From Sorangium aterium (lineage in GTDB: Bacteria; Myxococcota_A; Polyangia; Polyangiales; Polyangiaceae), in the NCBI RefSeq assembly GCF_028368935.1, contig NZ_JAQNDK010000001.1, positions 868,001 through 932,000 on the forward strand: a stretch of 64,000 bases of DNA, in the 5' to 3' direction. The number at the start of each line of letters is the position of its first letter. Position 1 is the stretch's first letter. Below, piece after piece: positions 8,844 to 16,923 of the stretch. The notes under the pieces are model-generated. The model worked only from the letters and a program-made list of their open reading frames with translations, had not been told where the DNA came from and searched no databases. The position numbers and the translations under genes are program-made.

Positions 8844-9618
8844 CCTCGCCTCCTGCGTTGGAGCCCAGGCGCTCCTCGATCTCGGCCACCAGCTTGTCGA
8901 ACACCGCGGAGACCGCGGGCGGGCGGCGGCTCAGCAGGCCGAGCGGCACGCCCGCGCGGCTCGCCTGGAGGAACGTGCTGTCGCGCGGGACCGCGGTGTC
9001 GAAGACCTGATCGCGGTAGAGGGACCACAGCTCCTCCAGCGAGGCCAGCATCACCGGCTCGCGGAACGAGCTCATGGTGCCGACCACGCCGAGGAGGGAG
9101 CAGGCGGAGCCGATGTCGCGGAGCCGCGCCAGGAGCTCGAGCAACCGGGGCATGGCCCGCAGCGCGAGCGGCTCGCACTGCGCGACGGCGATGACGCTGT
9201 CCACCTCCTCCAGCGTGAGGCGCGACATCCCGCCGAGCCCGGCCGGCGTATCGAAGAGGACGAGGTCGAAGTCGCGCTGGCTCTGCTCCAGGATGCGCCC
9301 CACGATGTTCGCCTCGCGCGCGTTGATGGCGAAGCGATCCTCATCGAGCGCGTCGACGGGGCCCATGGGCAAAAGACAGAGCTCCGGGAGCCGGGTCTTC
9401 ACCAGACCCTCGAGCGGGGGGCCGCCGCGCGCGAGGCTCGCGGCCAGGCCGGGGCGGTCGCTGACGCCGTCGAGCGACATGCCGATGGCGCCCTGCAGAT
9501 CCGTGTCGACGAGCAGGGTCCGCGCGCCTCGGCGCGCGAAGGCGAAGGCGCAGTTGAGCGCCACGGTGGTCTTTCCGACTCCGCCCTTGAGGCTGGCGAA
9601 TGCGATGGATCGGGTCAT
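8815..9618 (-). CDS. ParA/MinD-family ATPase
   Basis: 267 aa. The deviant Walker A KGGVGKTT (about residues 11-18), LLVDTDLQG (about 36-44) and LVLFDTPAGLGG (Walker B) are diagnostic of the ParA/MinD/Soj group, which forms ATP sandwich dimers on DNA or membrane and positions cellular cargo. There is no N-terminal helix-turn-helix, so it is a small orphan-type ParA rather than a plasmid partition protein, and no C-terminal amphipathic MinD membrane helix is obvious. Its ATG overlaps the stop of the PATAN gene by four bases and its 3' end overlaps the next start. Its partners are therefore probably the PATAN and Roadblock-like products. Confidence 0.9.
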   Translation of the reverse strand: MTRSIAFASLKGGVGKTTVALNCAFAFARRGARTLLVDTDLQGAIGMSLDGVSDRPGLAASLARGGPPLEGLVKTRLPELCLLPMGPVDALDEDRFAINAREANIVGRILEQSQRDFDLVLFDTPAGLGGMSRLTLEEVDSVIAVAQCEPLALRAMPRLLELLARLRDIGSACSLLGVVGTMSSFREPVMLASLEELWSLYRDQVFDTAVPRDSTFLQASRAGVPLGLLSRRPPAVSAVFDKLVAEIEERLGSNAGGEDDGPIRLVD

Positions 9619-10490
9619 CTTGGGTATCCGAGCTTGCGTAGCTGTTCCAGGTTAGCGCGCACGAGGCTGGATGCGGGATCGAGCGTCGAGAGGTCGATGA
9701 GGACGCAGGCCGCCTCGCTGTAGCTGCGTTCCATCAAGAGGCGCCGCGCGTCGGCGTTGAGCTGCTTGATGCGGGCCGCGCGCTGCTCCGGCGAGATGAG
9801 CGCGATCTCGATCCGCCTCGACGAGATCGGCGGCGGCGCCTCCACGCTACCTTCGTCGATCCGGCGCAACGAGTCGAGCACCAGCTCCGCCAGATCCTTG
9901 AAGATGGTGCGCTCCTTCGTCGAGCCGACGGCGGGGGTGACGCGCACCCGCATCTCGGGGCGGATGAGCCGCGCGAACGCCTCCTCGCCCACGCCGAGGC
10001 CGTCGAACGCCGTCCACACCTGGCCGCGCCGCACCTCGATCAGACCCACGTCGGCGCTGGCGTTGCTGACCACGAGGACGTGCGACTCGCCGGACATGCA
10101 GATCATCTGCAAGAAGTCGACGGGCACGAAGTTCATCCCGATCGGCGCCGACTGGGCGCCCGCGGCGTGCGCCATGAGGATGAGCGTCTCCTCGGCGATG
10201 GGCCACGTCACCCGCGTGGTGCCCGCCGCTCCCGGGACCTCCACGCCATCGTTGACGGCGAGCACCAGCCGCGCCGTGCGGCGGAGGAGCTGCGCGACGG
10301 CGTCCTCCGGCCCACCCGGGAGCGACGGCGCGTAGATGATCAGCTCCGCGCTCTGCACGCCGTCGAGGGCTTGATCGAGCTCCTCCCAGGTCGCGGCGCC
10401 GAGGGCGCTCACCGGCGCCTGCCCGGCGATGACGCGGATGCACCGCATGCGCTCGCGCAGATCGGGAACAGCGACCACGACGATGGCCAT
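9615..10490 (-). CDS. Pseudo-receiver + PATAN/DUF4388 domain protein
   Basis: 291 aa. Residues 1-105 alternate beta strands and helices like a response-regulator receiver (VVVAVPDLRERMRCI, SAELIIYAPS, ARLVLAVNDG), but without a convincing phospho-acceptor Asp/Lys set. Residues about 118-190 match a PATAN (DUF4388) domain: MNFVPVDFLQMICMSGESHVLVV, then VGLIEVRRGQVWTAFDGLGVGEEAFARLI. PATAN domains are signalling adaptors frequent in deltaproteobacteria. The C-terminus (about 240-291) forms a TPR-like helical hairpin. The start ATG 10490 overlaps the upstream TGA by one base (TGATG), and the stop overlaps the ParA start, so the genes are translationally coupled. Confidence 0.75.
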   Translation of the reverse strand: MAIVVVAVPDLRERMRCIRVIAGQAPVSALGAATWEELDQALDGVQSAELIIYAPSLPGGPEDAVAQLLRRTARLVLAVNDGVEVPGAAGTTRVTWPIAEETLILMAHAAGAQSAPIGMNFVPVDFLQMICMSGESHVLVVSNASADVGLIEVRRGQVWTAFDGLGVGEEAFARLIRPEMRVRVTPAVGSTKERTIFKDLAELVLDSLRRIDEGSVEAPPPISSRRIEIALISPEQRAARIKQLNADARRLLMERSYSEAACVLIDLSTLDPASSLVRANLEQLRKLGYPR

Positions 10491-11254
10491 CAGCCTCCGG
10501 TGTCGCGCCGCACCCGGCGCAGCATGACCGACGACGCCGTATCGCCCGGGCGCATGCGCGCGCACGCCTCGAACGCCTCGACCGCAGCGTCGTAGCGGCG
10601 CTGCACGAACGCGGCGGTACCGCGGGCGAACGCCTCGCGGTAGAGCCGATCCTCCTCGGTCTCGTACACCCGTGGCGTGAACGGCGCGCTCGCGGGGGGA
10701 GTCGGCGCGCTCGCGGGAGGAGTTCGCACGCTCGCGGGGGGAGCCTCCGGCGGTCGCCGCTCCAGGCCGCGCTCCGGCACCGTCGGCGGCCCCGGATCGG
10801 CGCCGGCCTCGGACGGCAGCGTGTCCAGCTGCGGCCGGAAGGAGACCGACGGCCGGTCGCTGAACGGCGACGCCACCTCCCTCCCCGTGTAGAGGCCGAC
10901 CAGCACCTGCAGCGTGCGGAGCCGCCCGAGCGGGCACATTTGAATGATGTCGTCGAACGTCGAGGAGCCGTCGATGTACCGCGCCACCAAGAGCGCGTCG
11001 GGCGAGCGGCCCGCCGACACCGGGATGGGCCCCGCCACCTGATCGAGGCCGCCGAGCCGCTTGGCGTAGGCGCCGGCGAGGAACTCTTTGATCCGCTCGA
11101 TGCTCGCCTGCAGCTCGCGATCGCCGGGCGACTCCGCGCGCGCCCGGTACAGCACCGCCAGCGCCTCCTCGTAGCGCTTCTCACGGACCAGCCGCACAAT
11201 CTCCGCCCGCATGGGCGCGCTCTTCGGGACCGCGCGGCTCTCGGGCTCCACCAT
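10490..11254 (-). CDS. TPR-containing adaptor, first gene of the ParA operon
   Basis: 254 aa from ATG 11254. An N-terminal TPR-like hairpin (EIVRLVREKRYEEALAVLYR) is followed by a segment (about 75-115: LLVARYIDGSSTFDDIIQMC, then RLRTLQVLVGLYTGREV) that reads like the winged-helix tail often attached to PATAN/DUF4388 proteins. A Pro-rich linker with repeated PPAS units (about 150-180) leads to a second TPR unit (AAFVQRRYDAAVEAFEACARMRPGD). Such proteins act as scaffolds. It opens the operon that continues without a gap into the PATAN gene. Longer upstream in-frame starts exist but would translate low-complexity sequence without domain character. Confidence 0.65.
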   Translation of the reverse strand: MVEPESRAVPKSAPMRAEIVRLVREKRYEEALAVLYRARAESPGDRELQASIERIKEFLAGAYAKRLGGLDQVAGPIPVSAGRSPDALLVARYIDGSSTFDDIIQMCPLGRLRTLQVLVGLYTGREVASPFSDRPSVSFRPQLDTLPSEAGADPGPPTVPERGLERRPPEAPPASVRTPPASAPTPPASAPFTPRVYETEEDRLYREAFARGTAAFVQRRYDAAVEAFEACARMRPGDTASSVMLRRVRRDTGG

Positions 11255-11938
11255 CAGCGCTGAGTCGAGTTGGTCTTTCACGGCACAATGGCAAGTTACA
11301 TGCCTCGACCGCCGGCATTCAAGCTGTTTGGCTGCACCTTCACGGCGGCCGTCCCCGGTCAGCGTCGTCGATACCGGCTCGCCATCGTTCAGGTACGCGC
11401 GTGTGGGACCAGCCAGCACCCGCCAGAACATCGGGGGCTGCAACATGGGTCCCATGAAGGCCGGGGAGACAGGGGACGAGGCAATGACAGCCGCCCGCCT
11501 CCGCATTCGGTCCATTGAGTCGCCACGCGCTCTCGGGCGTTCCGACGGGTCAATCGTCAGCCAATCGCGGACGTCGCAAGCCGTATCCCACCCCAACGCC
11601 GGTTCGCCCACCGGCCGCCGTTTCAAATTTGAATGGTGATCACAAGATAGTGGGTGCAACTTACGTTGGGCTTGCGCTACAGTGGATGCACCGGCTGGAC
11701 GCACCCCGCAACGTTGCATAAACGTCTGAGGTGGTTGTTGGAAAATTCCAGTAATCAAGCTCGGCATGCAGCGCGAGGGGGAAGCGCAGGATTTCAACCG
11801 AGGTGAGGTCCAGCAGCAGCGTCCATTTCGGTGCGCCGTGGTTTGTCTTGAAGCCACTCGAGGCGCTCACGGCGCTTGGTTCAGGTAAACAGAGGGATTG
11901 TTCAACCAACTGACACACAGCCGAAAAGGAGATCGCTC
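11255..11938. other. 684-base divergent intergenic region
   Basis: Divergent promoter space between the TPR operon (minus) and the haem-oxygenase-like gene (plus). It is less GC-rich than its surroundings around 11620-11760. A short minus-strand open frame (11661-11918) has a plausible-looking stretch (KWTLLLDLTSVEILRF), but no family is recognisable and it lacks a clear ribosome binding site, so it is not called a gene. Confidence 0.4.
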
Positions 11939-12712
11939 ATGCGGCAGGTCTTGCGGCACATTTTCGAGAAGAAGCAGGCATACGCTCGTCTACCCCTGTT
12001 CGAGCGCATGCGAGACGAACGGCTCGATCCGAGCGAGCGGCTCGCCTTCTATCCATGCATGGCGTACTTCATCCTGAGCTTCGGTGATCTGAACAAATTC
12101 GTACTACGGGAGGAGCACGCGGCGGACGAATACCAAGAGATGGTCAACGCCCACACGCGCGAGGACGACCATCACTGGCCCTGGTACCTGGAGGATCTGT
12201 CCAAGCTCGGCTACGACGTCGAGGGCCGGACCACGGACCTGCTGCACTTCCTCTGGGGTGAGGAGACGATGCAGAATCGGGTCCTCACCGCGCGGCTCAC
12301 CGCGCTCATCAAGGGCACGACGGGCCTCGAGCGGCTCGTCATCATCGAGGCGATCGAGGAGACCGGCAACGTGCTCTTCGGGGCGATGCTCCCGCTGGCG
12401 GAGACCCTGGAGAAGCGCCTCGGCACGCAGCTGCGCTACTGCGGCTCGTTCCACTTCGAGCGCGAGTCGGGCCACGCGGTGAACGCCGACCACGCCGAGC
12501 TCGCGCGCATCCCGCTCGACGCGGAGACGCGCGCGCGGTACATCGCGCTCGCGGACGAGGTGTTCACGATATTCGAGCCGTGGACCCACGAGCTCTTGCG
12601 CTATGCCCTCGCGCACCCCATGAGCGTCCCCGTGGCCGACCCCGAAACGGACGGCGTGAGCCAGGTGATGACCCGGTCGTCGGTGCTCACCGCGAGAAGC
12701 ACCGCCGCGTGA
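11939..12712 (+). CDS. Haem-oxygenase-like (TENA/HDO-type) protein, function unknown
   Basis: 257 aa. The start ATG 11939 is fixed by the strong ribosome site AAAAGGAGAT eight bases upstream. The protein is almost all helical and has an E...H...ED..H spacing: EEHAADEYQEMVNAHTREDD followed by HHWPWYLEDLSKLGYD, then IIEAIEETGNVLFGAM and FHFERESGH. Carboxylate/His clusters placed this way resemble haem-oxygenase-like di-iron enzymes and 'iron-containing redox enzyme' families. The metal site is an inference from spacing. It stands alone between two unrelated genes, with nothing nearby to reveal its substrate. Confidence 0.5.
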   Translation: MRQVLRHIFEKKQAYARLPLFERMRDERLDPSERLAFYPCMAYFILSFGDLNKFVLREEHAADEYQEMVNAHTREDDHHWPWYLEDLSKLGYDVEGRTTDLLHFLWGEETMQNRVLTARLTALIKGTTGLERLVIIEAIEETGNVLFGAMLPLAETLEKRLGTQLRYCGSFHFERESGHAVNADHAELARIPLDAETRARYIALADEVFTIFEPWTHELLRYALAHPMSVPVADPETDGVSQVMTRSSVLTARSTAA

Positions 12713-13021
12713 AGCACCGCGGTTGAAGCCTCTCGGGTCGCGGTGGCACCGCGCCCTCCACAGCACCCATCCCTCCGGTGCTTGCCGCGCGCCGAGCGCG
12801 CTGCGCAAGATGCTCAATCCAATCTTGCACCGATGGTGATCGCCGTTGAAACGGCGAGGGAGCGCACTCACAGACCGTTGCCGCTCGCACGGATGTCGGG
12901 TGCGCGCCGAAGCGCCCTTGAGGCCTCCGGGAAAGCGGAGACATCGGAGATCGGGCATCAACTGGACTTCTCGTCCTCCGTGCGGTAGGGCTGTGCAAAA
13001 GGACGCCAGGAGTGTAACCGG
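12713..13021. other. 309-base intergenic region
   Basis: No supported gene. A single GTTGAAAC string near 12845 looks like a CRISPR repeat end but is not repeated. AGGAG at about 13007-13011 can serve the RCC1 lipoprotein start. Confidence 0.35.
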
Positions 13022-14515
13022 ATGCTTGAGATGAAGAGGACCCCCCAGACGCGACCCACCTTCTGCTCCTTTCTCGTCGTCGCCGCCACCCTCGCTGCGG
13101 GGGCAGGATGCGCCGCTCCCGACCGGCATTTCTCGGACAACGGCGCGGGTGGCGGAACGGGCGGCGGTCCGAGCGATGCGCAGGGTGGCGGAGGCGACGG
13201 CGCGTCGGGCGGGGGCGGCGGGGACACCTCCGGCGCGGGCGGCGGGGGCGCGTCCGGCGCTGGGACGTCCGGCGGCGGGGGCGGGGGCGGCGGGGGTGAT
13301 CCTGGATGCCAGATCCCGGCAGACAGCCCCACGCTCGCCGACGCCGTCATGGTGGCTGCGGGCGGCAACCATACGTGCGCGATCCGGCATGACGGCTCTC
13401 TCACCTGCTGGGGGGACAACTCGTTCGGCCAGCTGGGTGTTCCGCAGGCGGTGGCGGTCTCCTCGAGCACGCCGGTGAGAGTGCAATTTCCCGCGTCGCT
13501 CGGCACGGCGACGATCACGCAGATCGCGTTGACCGAGCAGGCGACCTTCGCCATCGACAGCCAGCTCCGACTCTGGGCCTGGGGAAACAACGAGACCGGC
13601 ATCCTCGCGAATGGCTCCAAGGACGCGATGGCCCACGACGCCCCGGCGATCGTCAATGACGGTACGGCCCCGCTGCTCGTGCGCAAGATCGCGCCCGAGT
13701 GGTACTCGGCGTGCGCGCTCACCTCGACCAGCAGCATTTACTGCTGGGGGGCCAACCTGTTCTCGAGCCTCGGGCCGGAGGCGACCGGCGAGGAGAGCCT
13801 CGTCCCGGTGAAAGCGTTCAACTTCACCGCGACGGCCGGTCCGAGGGCCGTCCTCGCACCGGGCATCGGCTCGATAGGCAGCTGCTTCTCGACCGGTGCC
13901 GCGGAAGACGGGCTGCGTTGCTGGGGCGCGATGGGCGGCGGATATATCCTCACGAACACCCCGGCCGGCTCCGAGGGCGGCGCGAACTACAGCGCGCACA
14001 CGCCGCTCATCGCGGCGGGAGCGACGCTGCCCCTCTCCGAGATCTCCTACGGCACGAACTTCGGCTGTGCGCGCGATGACGTGGGAGGCCTCTTCTGCTG
14101 GGGGACGAACAACAGCTCAGGTCAGCACGGCGCCGAGGCTCCCCCGGCCGGGACGGCGGCTGCGATCCCGGGTGTCTGGGGTCCGATGTCCACCGGCTAC
14201 GTCTTCGTCTGCGCGATCGACGACCAAAGGCAGCTCCGCTGCCGTGGCAGCAACGAGCAAGGGCAGCTCGGTCGCAGCACGCCGACGAGGGCCGATAACA
14301 CGCGGATGGAGCCCGTCGTGCTCGGCGACGGCACGGCCCTCGCCAAGGTCGTCGCGGTGAGCGCCGGCTTCTTCCACACGTGCGCGATCGTCGAGGGGGC
14401 GTGCGGCCCCACGGGCCCTGGCCAGGTCCTGTGCTGGGGCAAAGGCACCCTGGGTCAGCTCGGCGACGGCGCCGCGACGAGCTCCGCGATCCCCGTCGAG
14501 GTGAAGGCGCCCTGA
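13022..14515 (+). CDS. RCC1-repeat (beta-propeller) lipoprotein
   Basis: 497 aa. A lipoprotein signal peptide ends in LAAGAGC (about residues 25-31), so the mature protein should be acylated and surface- or periplasm-anchored. A Gly-rich linker (about 42-95) follows, then six to seven RCC1 repeats recognisable by HTCAIRHDGSLTCWGDNSFG, CALTSTSSIYCWGAN, FGCARDDVGGLFCWG, FVCAIDDQRQLRCRG and HTCAIVEG. Each repeat has a C-x(n)-C-W-G pattern suggesting intra-blade disulfides. RCC1 propellers are protein-interaction or carbohydrate-interaction modules; extracellular Cys-paired forms are abundant in myxobacteria, function unknown. ATG 13031 is an alternative start. Confidence 0.85.
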   Translation: MLEMKRTPQTRPTFCSFLVVAATLAAGAGCAAPDRHFSDNGAGGGTGGGPSDAQGGGGDGASGGGGGDTSGAGGGGASGAGTSGGGGGGGGGDPGCQIPADSPTLADAVMVAAGGNHTCAIRHDGSLTCWGDNSFGQLGVPQAVAVSSSTPVRVQFPASLGTATITQIALTEQATFAIDSQLRLWAWGNNETGILANGSKDAMAHDAPAIVNDGTAPLLVRKIAPEWYSACALTSTSSIYCWGANLFSSLGPEATGEESLVPVKAFNFTATAGPRAVLAPGIGSIGSCFSTGAAEDGLRCWGAMGGGYILTNTPAGSEGGANYSAHTPLIAAGATLPLSEISYGTNFGCARDDVGGLFCWGTNNSSGQHGAEAPPAGTAAAIPGVWGPMSTGYVFVCAIDDQRQLRCRGSNEQGQLGRSTPTRADNTRMEPVVLGDGTALAKVVAVSAGFFHTCAIVEGACGPTGPGQVLCWGKGTLGQLGDGAATSSAIPVEVKAP

Positions 14516-14609
14516 GCGCGACGCCCCCGGCAGTGTGCGAGTACTCACGTTCGACGATTGTCGGGACATCGACATCGGGCTCGCTTGGCAAACCGACGCG
14601 GCGACTTTC

Positions 14610-14743
14610 CGATGATCTCCGCCTTCGAGGCCGCGGCAGGGGTGCCGGTGGCGCCGCCGGCAGCGGCGCGGGGGCGGCGCTGGCGCGTCAGGGCGGGCGG
14701 GGCCGTCCAGGAACTCTAGCGCGCCGTCCAGGAACTCTAGCGC
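14610..14743 (+). pseudogene. Deletion-scarred copy of kinase gene 3' region, with 21-bp tandem duplication
   Basis: Bases 14610-14689 match 7428-7507 (kinase gene, juxtamembrane coding region) at 79 of 80 positions. The copy then jumps to the equivalent of 7726-7756, just downstream of the kinase stop. The junction lies at the four bases CGTC shared by both sides, the signature of a deletion through microhomology. A 21-bp unit is then tandemly duplicated (14702-14722 and 14723-14743), and the second copy contains the stop codon of the Uma2 gene. The fragment has no start and is not functional as a kinase. Confidence 0.85.
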
Positions 14744-15327
14744 ACCCAGAGGACCGAGAGATCGAGCTCGATCGCCTCGAAGGGCTCGACGCGGACGCGA
14801 GCGGCGTCGCGGTGGACGACGGCGGGCCCCCAACCCCGACCCGAGGCGAGCGAGAAGACCTCCAACGTCCGCGCGATCGGGTCGACAAGCCACGCGTGCC
14901 GCACGCCCTCGCGCGCGTAGATCGGCATCTTCTCGTCGCGGTCCACGTCCTCGGTCGAAGGGCTCAGCACCTCGCAGACCCAATCCGGGGCGAGCGGGAA
15001 GAAAGCCGTCGTGGGCAGTTCGGGCATGCGTTCTCGACGCCAGCCAGCGATGTCCGGTACGACCGCCTCCACCTCGCCCGGCTGCGCTGGGTCCGGAAAG
15101 CGCAGTTCGGGCTCGTCCAGGATCCACCAGCCGCCAGGACCCCCCCTCCCTGCATCGAACGGACCGCCGAGCTCGATGCCGAGGCGGGACGATGCGCGGG
15201 CATGAGGCGGCGCCGGCCTGGGGAACACGTGCAAGGTGCCCGCGATGAGCTCCGCCACCTTGTTCGGCGGGACGGCTTCGAGGTCGGCGTACGTCGCGCG
15301 GCGCTGCTTGGCGGCGGGCTGGCCCAT
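14737..15327 (-). CDS. Uma2-family (DUF820) PD-(D/E)XK putative endonuclease
   Basis: 196 aa. The pattern is that of Uma2 proteins: N-terminal YADLEAVPPNKVAELIAGTL, then ELRFP (first acidic residue), VVPDIAGWRRERMPELP with the catalytic PDI aspartate, DWVCEVLSPST with the E-x-L-S-P active strand, and DRDEKMPIYAREGVRHAWLV. Uma2 proteins are restriction-endonuclease-fold proteins, abundant in cyanobacteria and myxobacteria, with unclear roles. The expected K after ExLSPST is supplied by DRDEKMPIYA. Its stop codon lies within the duplicated 21-bp unit of the kinase-derived scar. Confidence 0.88.
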   Translation of the reverse strand: MGQPAAKQRRATYADLEAVPPNKVAELIAGTLHVFPRPAPPHARASSRLGIELGGPFDAGRGGPGGWWILDEPELRFPDPAQPGEVEAVVPDIAGWRRERMPELPTTAFFPLAPDWVCEVLSPSTEDVDRDEKMPIYAREGVRHAWLVDPIARTLEVFSLASGRGWGPAVVHRDAARVRVEPFEAIELDLSVLWVR

Positions 15328-15734
15328 GGCGGAAGCCTGCCCGGGGACGCGCGGCGCGGCAAGGCAACGACGAGCAGGGGTCCGGCGGCGCGCCGGCCGG
15401 GGCGCTCATCGACGCGGGGGCACCACGGCGACCACCAGGGCCAACCCGAGCGCGTGCGTGTGCGGGTCCGGCGGCTCGCTGCTCTTGCACCTGCAAATCA
15501 TCGAACAGTCCACGAGCGCCCCCTATCGCCGGTGAGAGCGAAGCTGGAGCACGGTGAGCGAGAGGACCTGCTCGAGTTTGAAGAAGCGCGCCCTGGACAA
15601 GCATCATAATTTGGCCGGGCAGACATTCCAGCTCATCGACGAGGCGCACGCAGCGGTTCGGGAGCAGCCGCGATAGCCGCCCTGGCGCAGCGCGATGCTT
15701 GACGAGCGTCAGACGCCTCGCCTACCGTTCGGGC
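15328..15734. other. 407-base intergenic region with a possible coding remnant
   Basis: No intact gene. On the plus strand, 15554-15676 reads LKKRALDKHHNLAGQTFQLI and ends at a TAG; its composition is protein-like, unlike the surrounding frames, so it may be the 3' end of a lost gene. No family is recognised. Confidence 0.3.
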
Positions 15735-16082
15735 ATGTCCGCTTTTGGTCCCGCCTTGTTCGTTCGACGCACCGACGGCAAGGATCTCGACGAGAGGGAG
15801 CAACAGGCCGTCGTCGAGATGGTGCGTCAGGCCACGCGAAAGCTCGGCGTGACGGACGAGCACGACGAGGCGATCGAGCCTCGCCGCCGCGACTACGGGG
15901 AGACCGAGGCCGGCGCTCTCTGCGTGCTCCTTTATTCATCCTACAGCTACTACGGCATGCCCGAAGAGGTCATGGCGGACCAGAACGAGACATGGAAAGA
16001 GCTCGGAATGAAGATCGCTCGCGAGGTCGAGGCGGCCGCGCCGAGCACCTATCGGTTCGACTGCTACACCATCGAGGACTGA
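15735..16082 (+). CDS. Small acidic hypothetical protein
   Basis: 115 aa from ATG 15735 (MSAFGPALFVRRTDG). It looks cytoplasmic: no signal peptide or membrane helix, acidic, with the ordered segments QQAVVEMVRQATRKLGV, ALCVLLYSSYSYYGM and WKELGMKIAREVEAAA. No known family is recognised. Size, acidity and position ahead of two other orphan genes would suit an immunity or antitoxin-like role, but nothing in the sequence demonstrates it. Confidence 0.55.
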   Translation: MSAFGPALFVRRTDGKDLDEREQQAVVEMVRQATRKLGVTDEHDEAIEPRRRDYGETEAGALCVLLYSSYSYYGMPEEVMADQNETWKELGMKIAREVEAAAPSTYRFDCYTIED

Positions 16083-16218
16083 CCTCCTCGGCGCCCGGAG
16101 ACCGATGGTTGCGTCGAAGCGTCTCCTTCGACGTCGGGTCAACTCGGCATCACGTCGAGGTTGATCGTCCTCGGATTTTCGAGACGCGGAGCTCGGAGCC
16201 GGGTAGGCTCGCGACCCC

Positions 16219-16869
16219 ATGGCCTGGTTCTACGTCGTCCACGGCTCCATCCGCTTTCCGACAGCAGATGGCCCACCGGCCTGGCACGACGCTCCCATCC
16301 CCACCTGGAAAGGAAAGGGCAAGCTCGAGGTCGGCAAAGCGCTCGAGTGGACCGCACGCGAGGCCCTTGTCGACCCGAGCGCTCCGGCGGGGGAGCGCGC
16401 GGCGTACTTCTTCGATGCCGTCGCTGACGGCTCCGTCGTGACGTTCCGCGGCTTCATCCATCGCGACGACGCGGACACGGTCATGGCGGTGCTCGGCGTC
16501 GCCGCGGAGCTCGAGGCCAAAGGCGAGGTGCTCTTGCATCATGTGTTCGATCGAGACTCGGGGGTGCGGGTCACGGTTGCGAAGGGCCGGATGACCGTGC
16601 GCGAGGGAGACGTGAAGATGCCGAGTCACGTCATCGAGGAGGTCGAGCAAGAGAGCATGTCGCGCGCGCGGCGGCTCGAGGCTGGCGAAAAGCCCCCGCC
16701 TGCGAAGGCGAAGGCTGCGACAAAGAAGACGCCGAAGGCGAACGCTGCGACGAAGGCAACGAAGGCTGCGACGAAAGCGACAAAGGCGGTGAAGGCTGCG
16801 ACGAAGGCGGTGAAGGCTGCGACGAAGGCGACGAAGGCTGCGACGAAGACGAAGGACAATCGTTCCTGA
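16219..16869 (+). CDS. Hypothetical protein with histone-H1-like Lys/Ala/Thr repeat tail
   Basis: 216 aa. Residues 1-150 form an ordered domain (MAWFYVVHGSIRFPTADG through VTVAKGRMTVREGDVKMP) of unrecognised family. Residues about 152-216 are a basic tail of repeated KATKAA and KAVKAA units, resembling histone H1 C-termini and the AlgP-type bacterial proteins. Such tails bind nucleic acid non-specifically or act as flexible positive tethers. The repeats are mirrored in DNA by near-tandem units of gctgcgacgaag (16700-16855), so copy number is probably variable. No signal peptide. Function unknown. Confidence 0.6.
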   Translation: MAWFYVVHGSIRFPTADGPPAWHDAPIPTWKGKGKLEVGKALEWTAREALVDPSAPAGERAAYFFDAVADGSVVTFRGFIHRDDADTVMAVLGVAAELEAKGEVLLHHVFDRDSGVRVTVAKGRMTVREGDVKMPSHVIEEVEQESMSRARRLEAGEKPPPAKAKAATKKTPKANAATKATKAATKATKAVKAATKAVKAATKATKAATKTKDNRS

Positions 16870-16923
16870 AGCCGAGGTGAGCCGTACGCTCTCCGAACGG
16901 CGGCCCTTGCGCCACATCGAGGC

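Noticed and set aside
8815-9618. Plasmid or chromosomal partition locus
   Set aside because: No ParB or parS-like repeats; the ParA lies in a signalling-type operon instead.
11661-11918. Minus-strand 85-codon open frame
   Set aside because: Partly protein-like, but no ribosome site, family or neighbour support; kept only as a note in the intergenic entry.
12830-12870. CRISPR-like string ending GTTGAAAC
   Set aside because: Occurs once; no second copy or spacer spacing, and no cas gene in the window.
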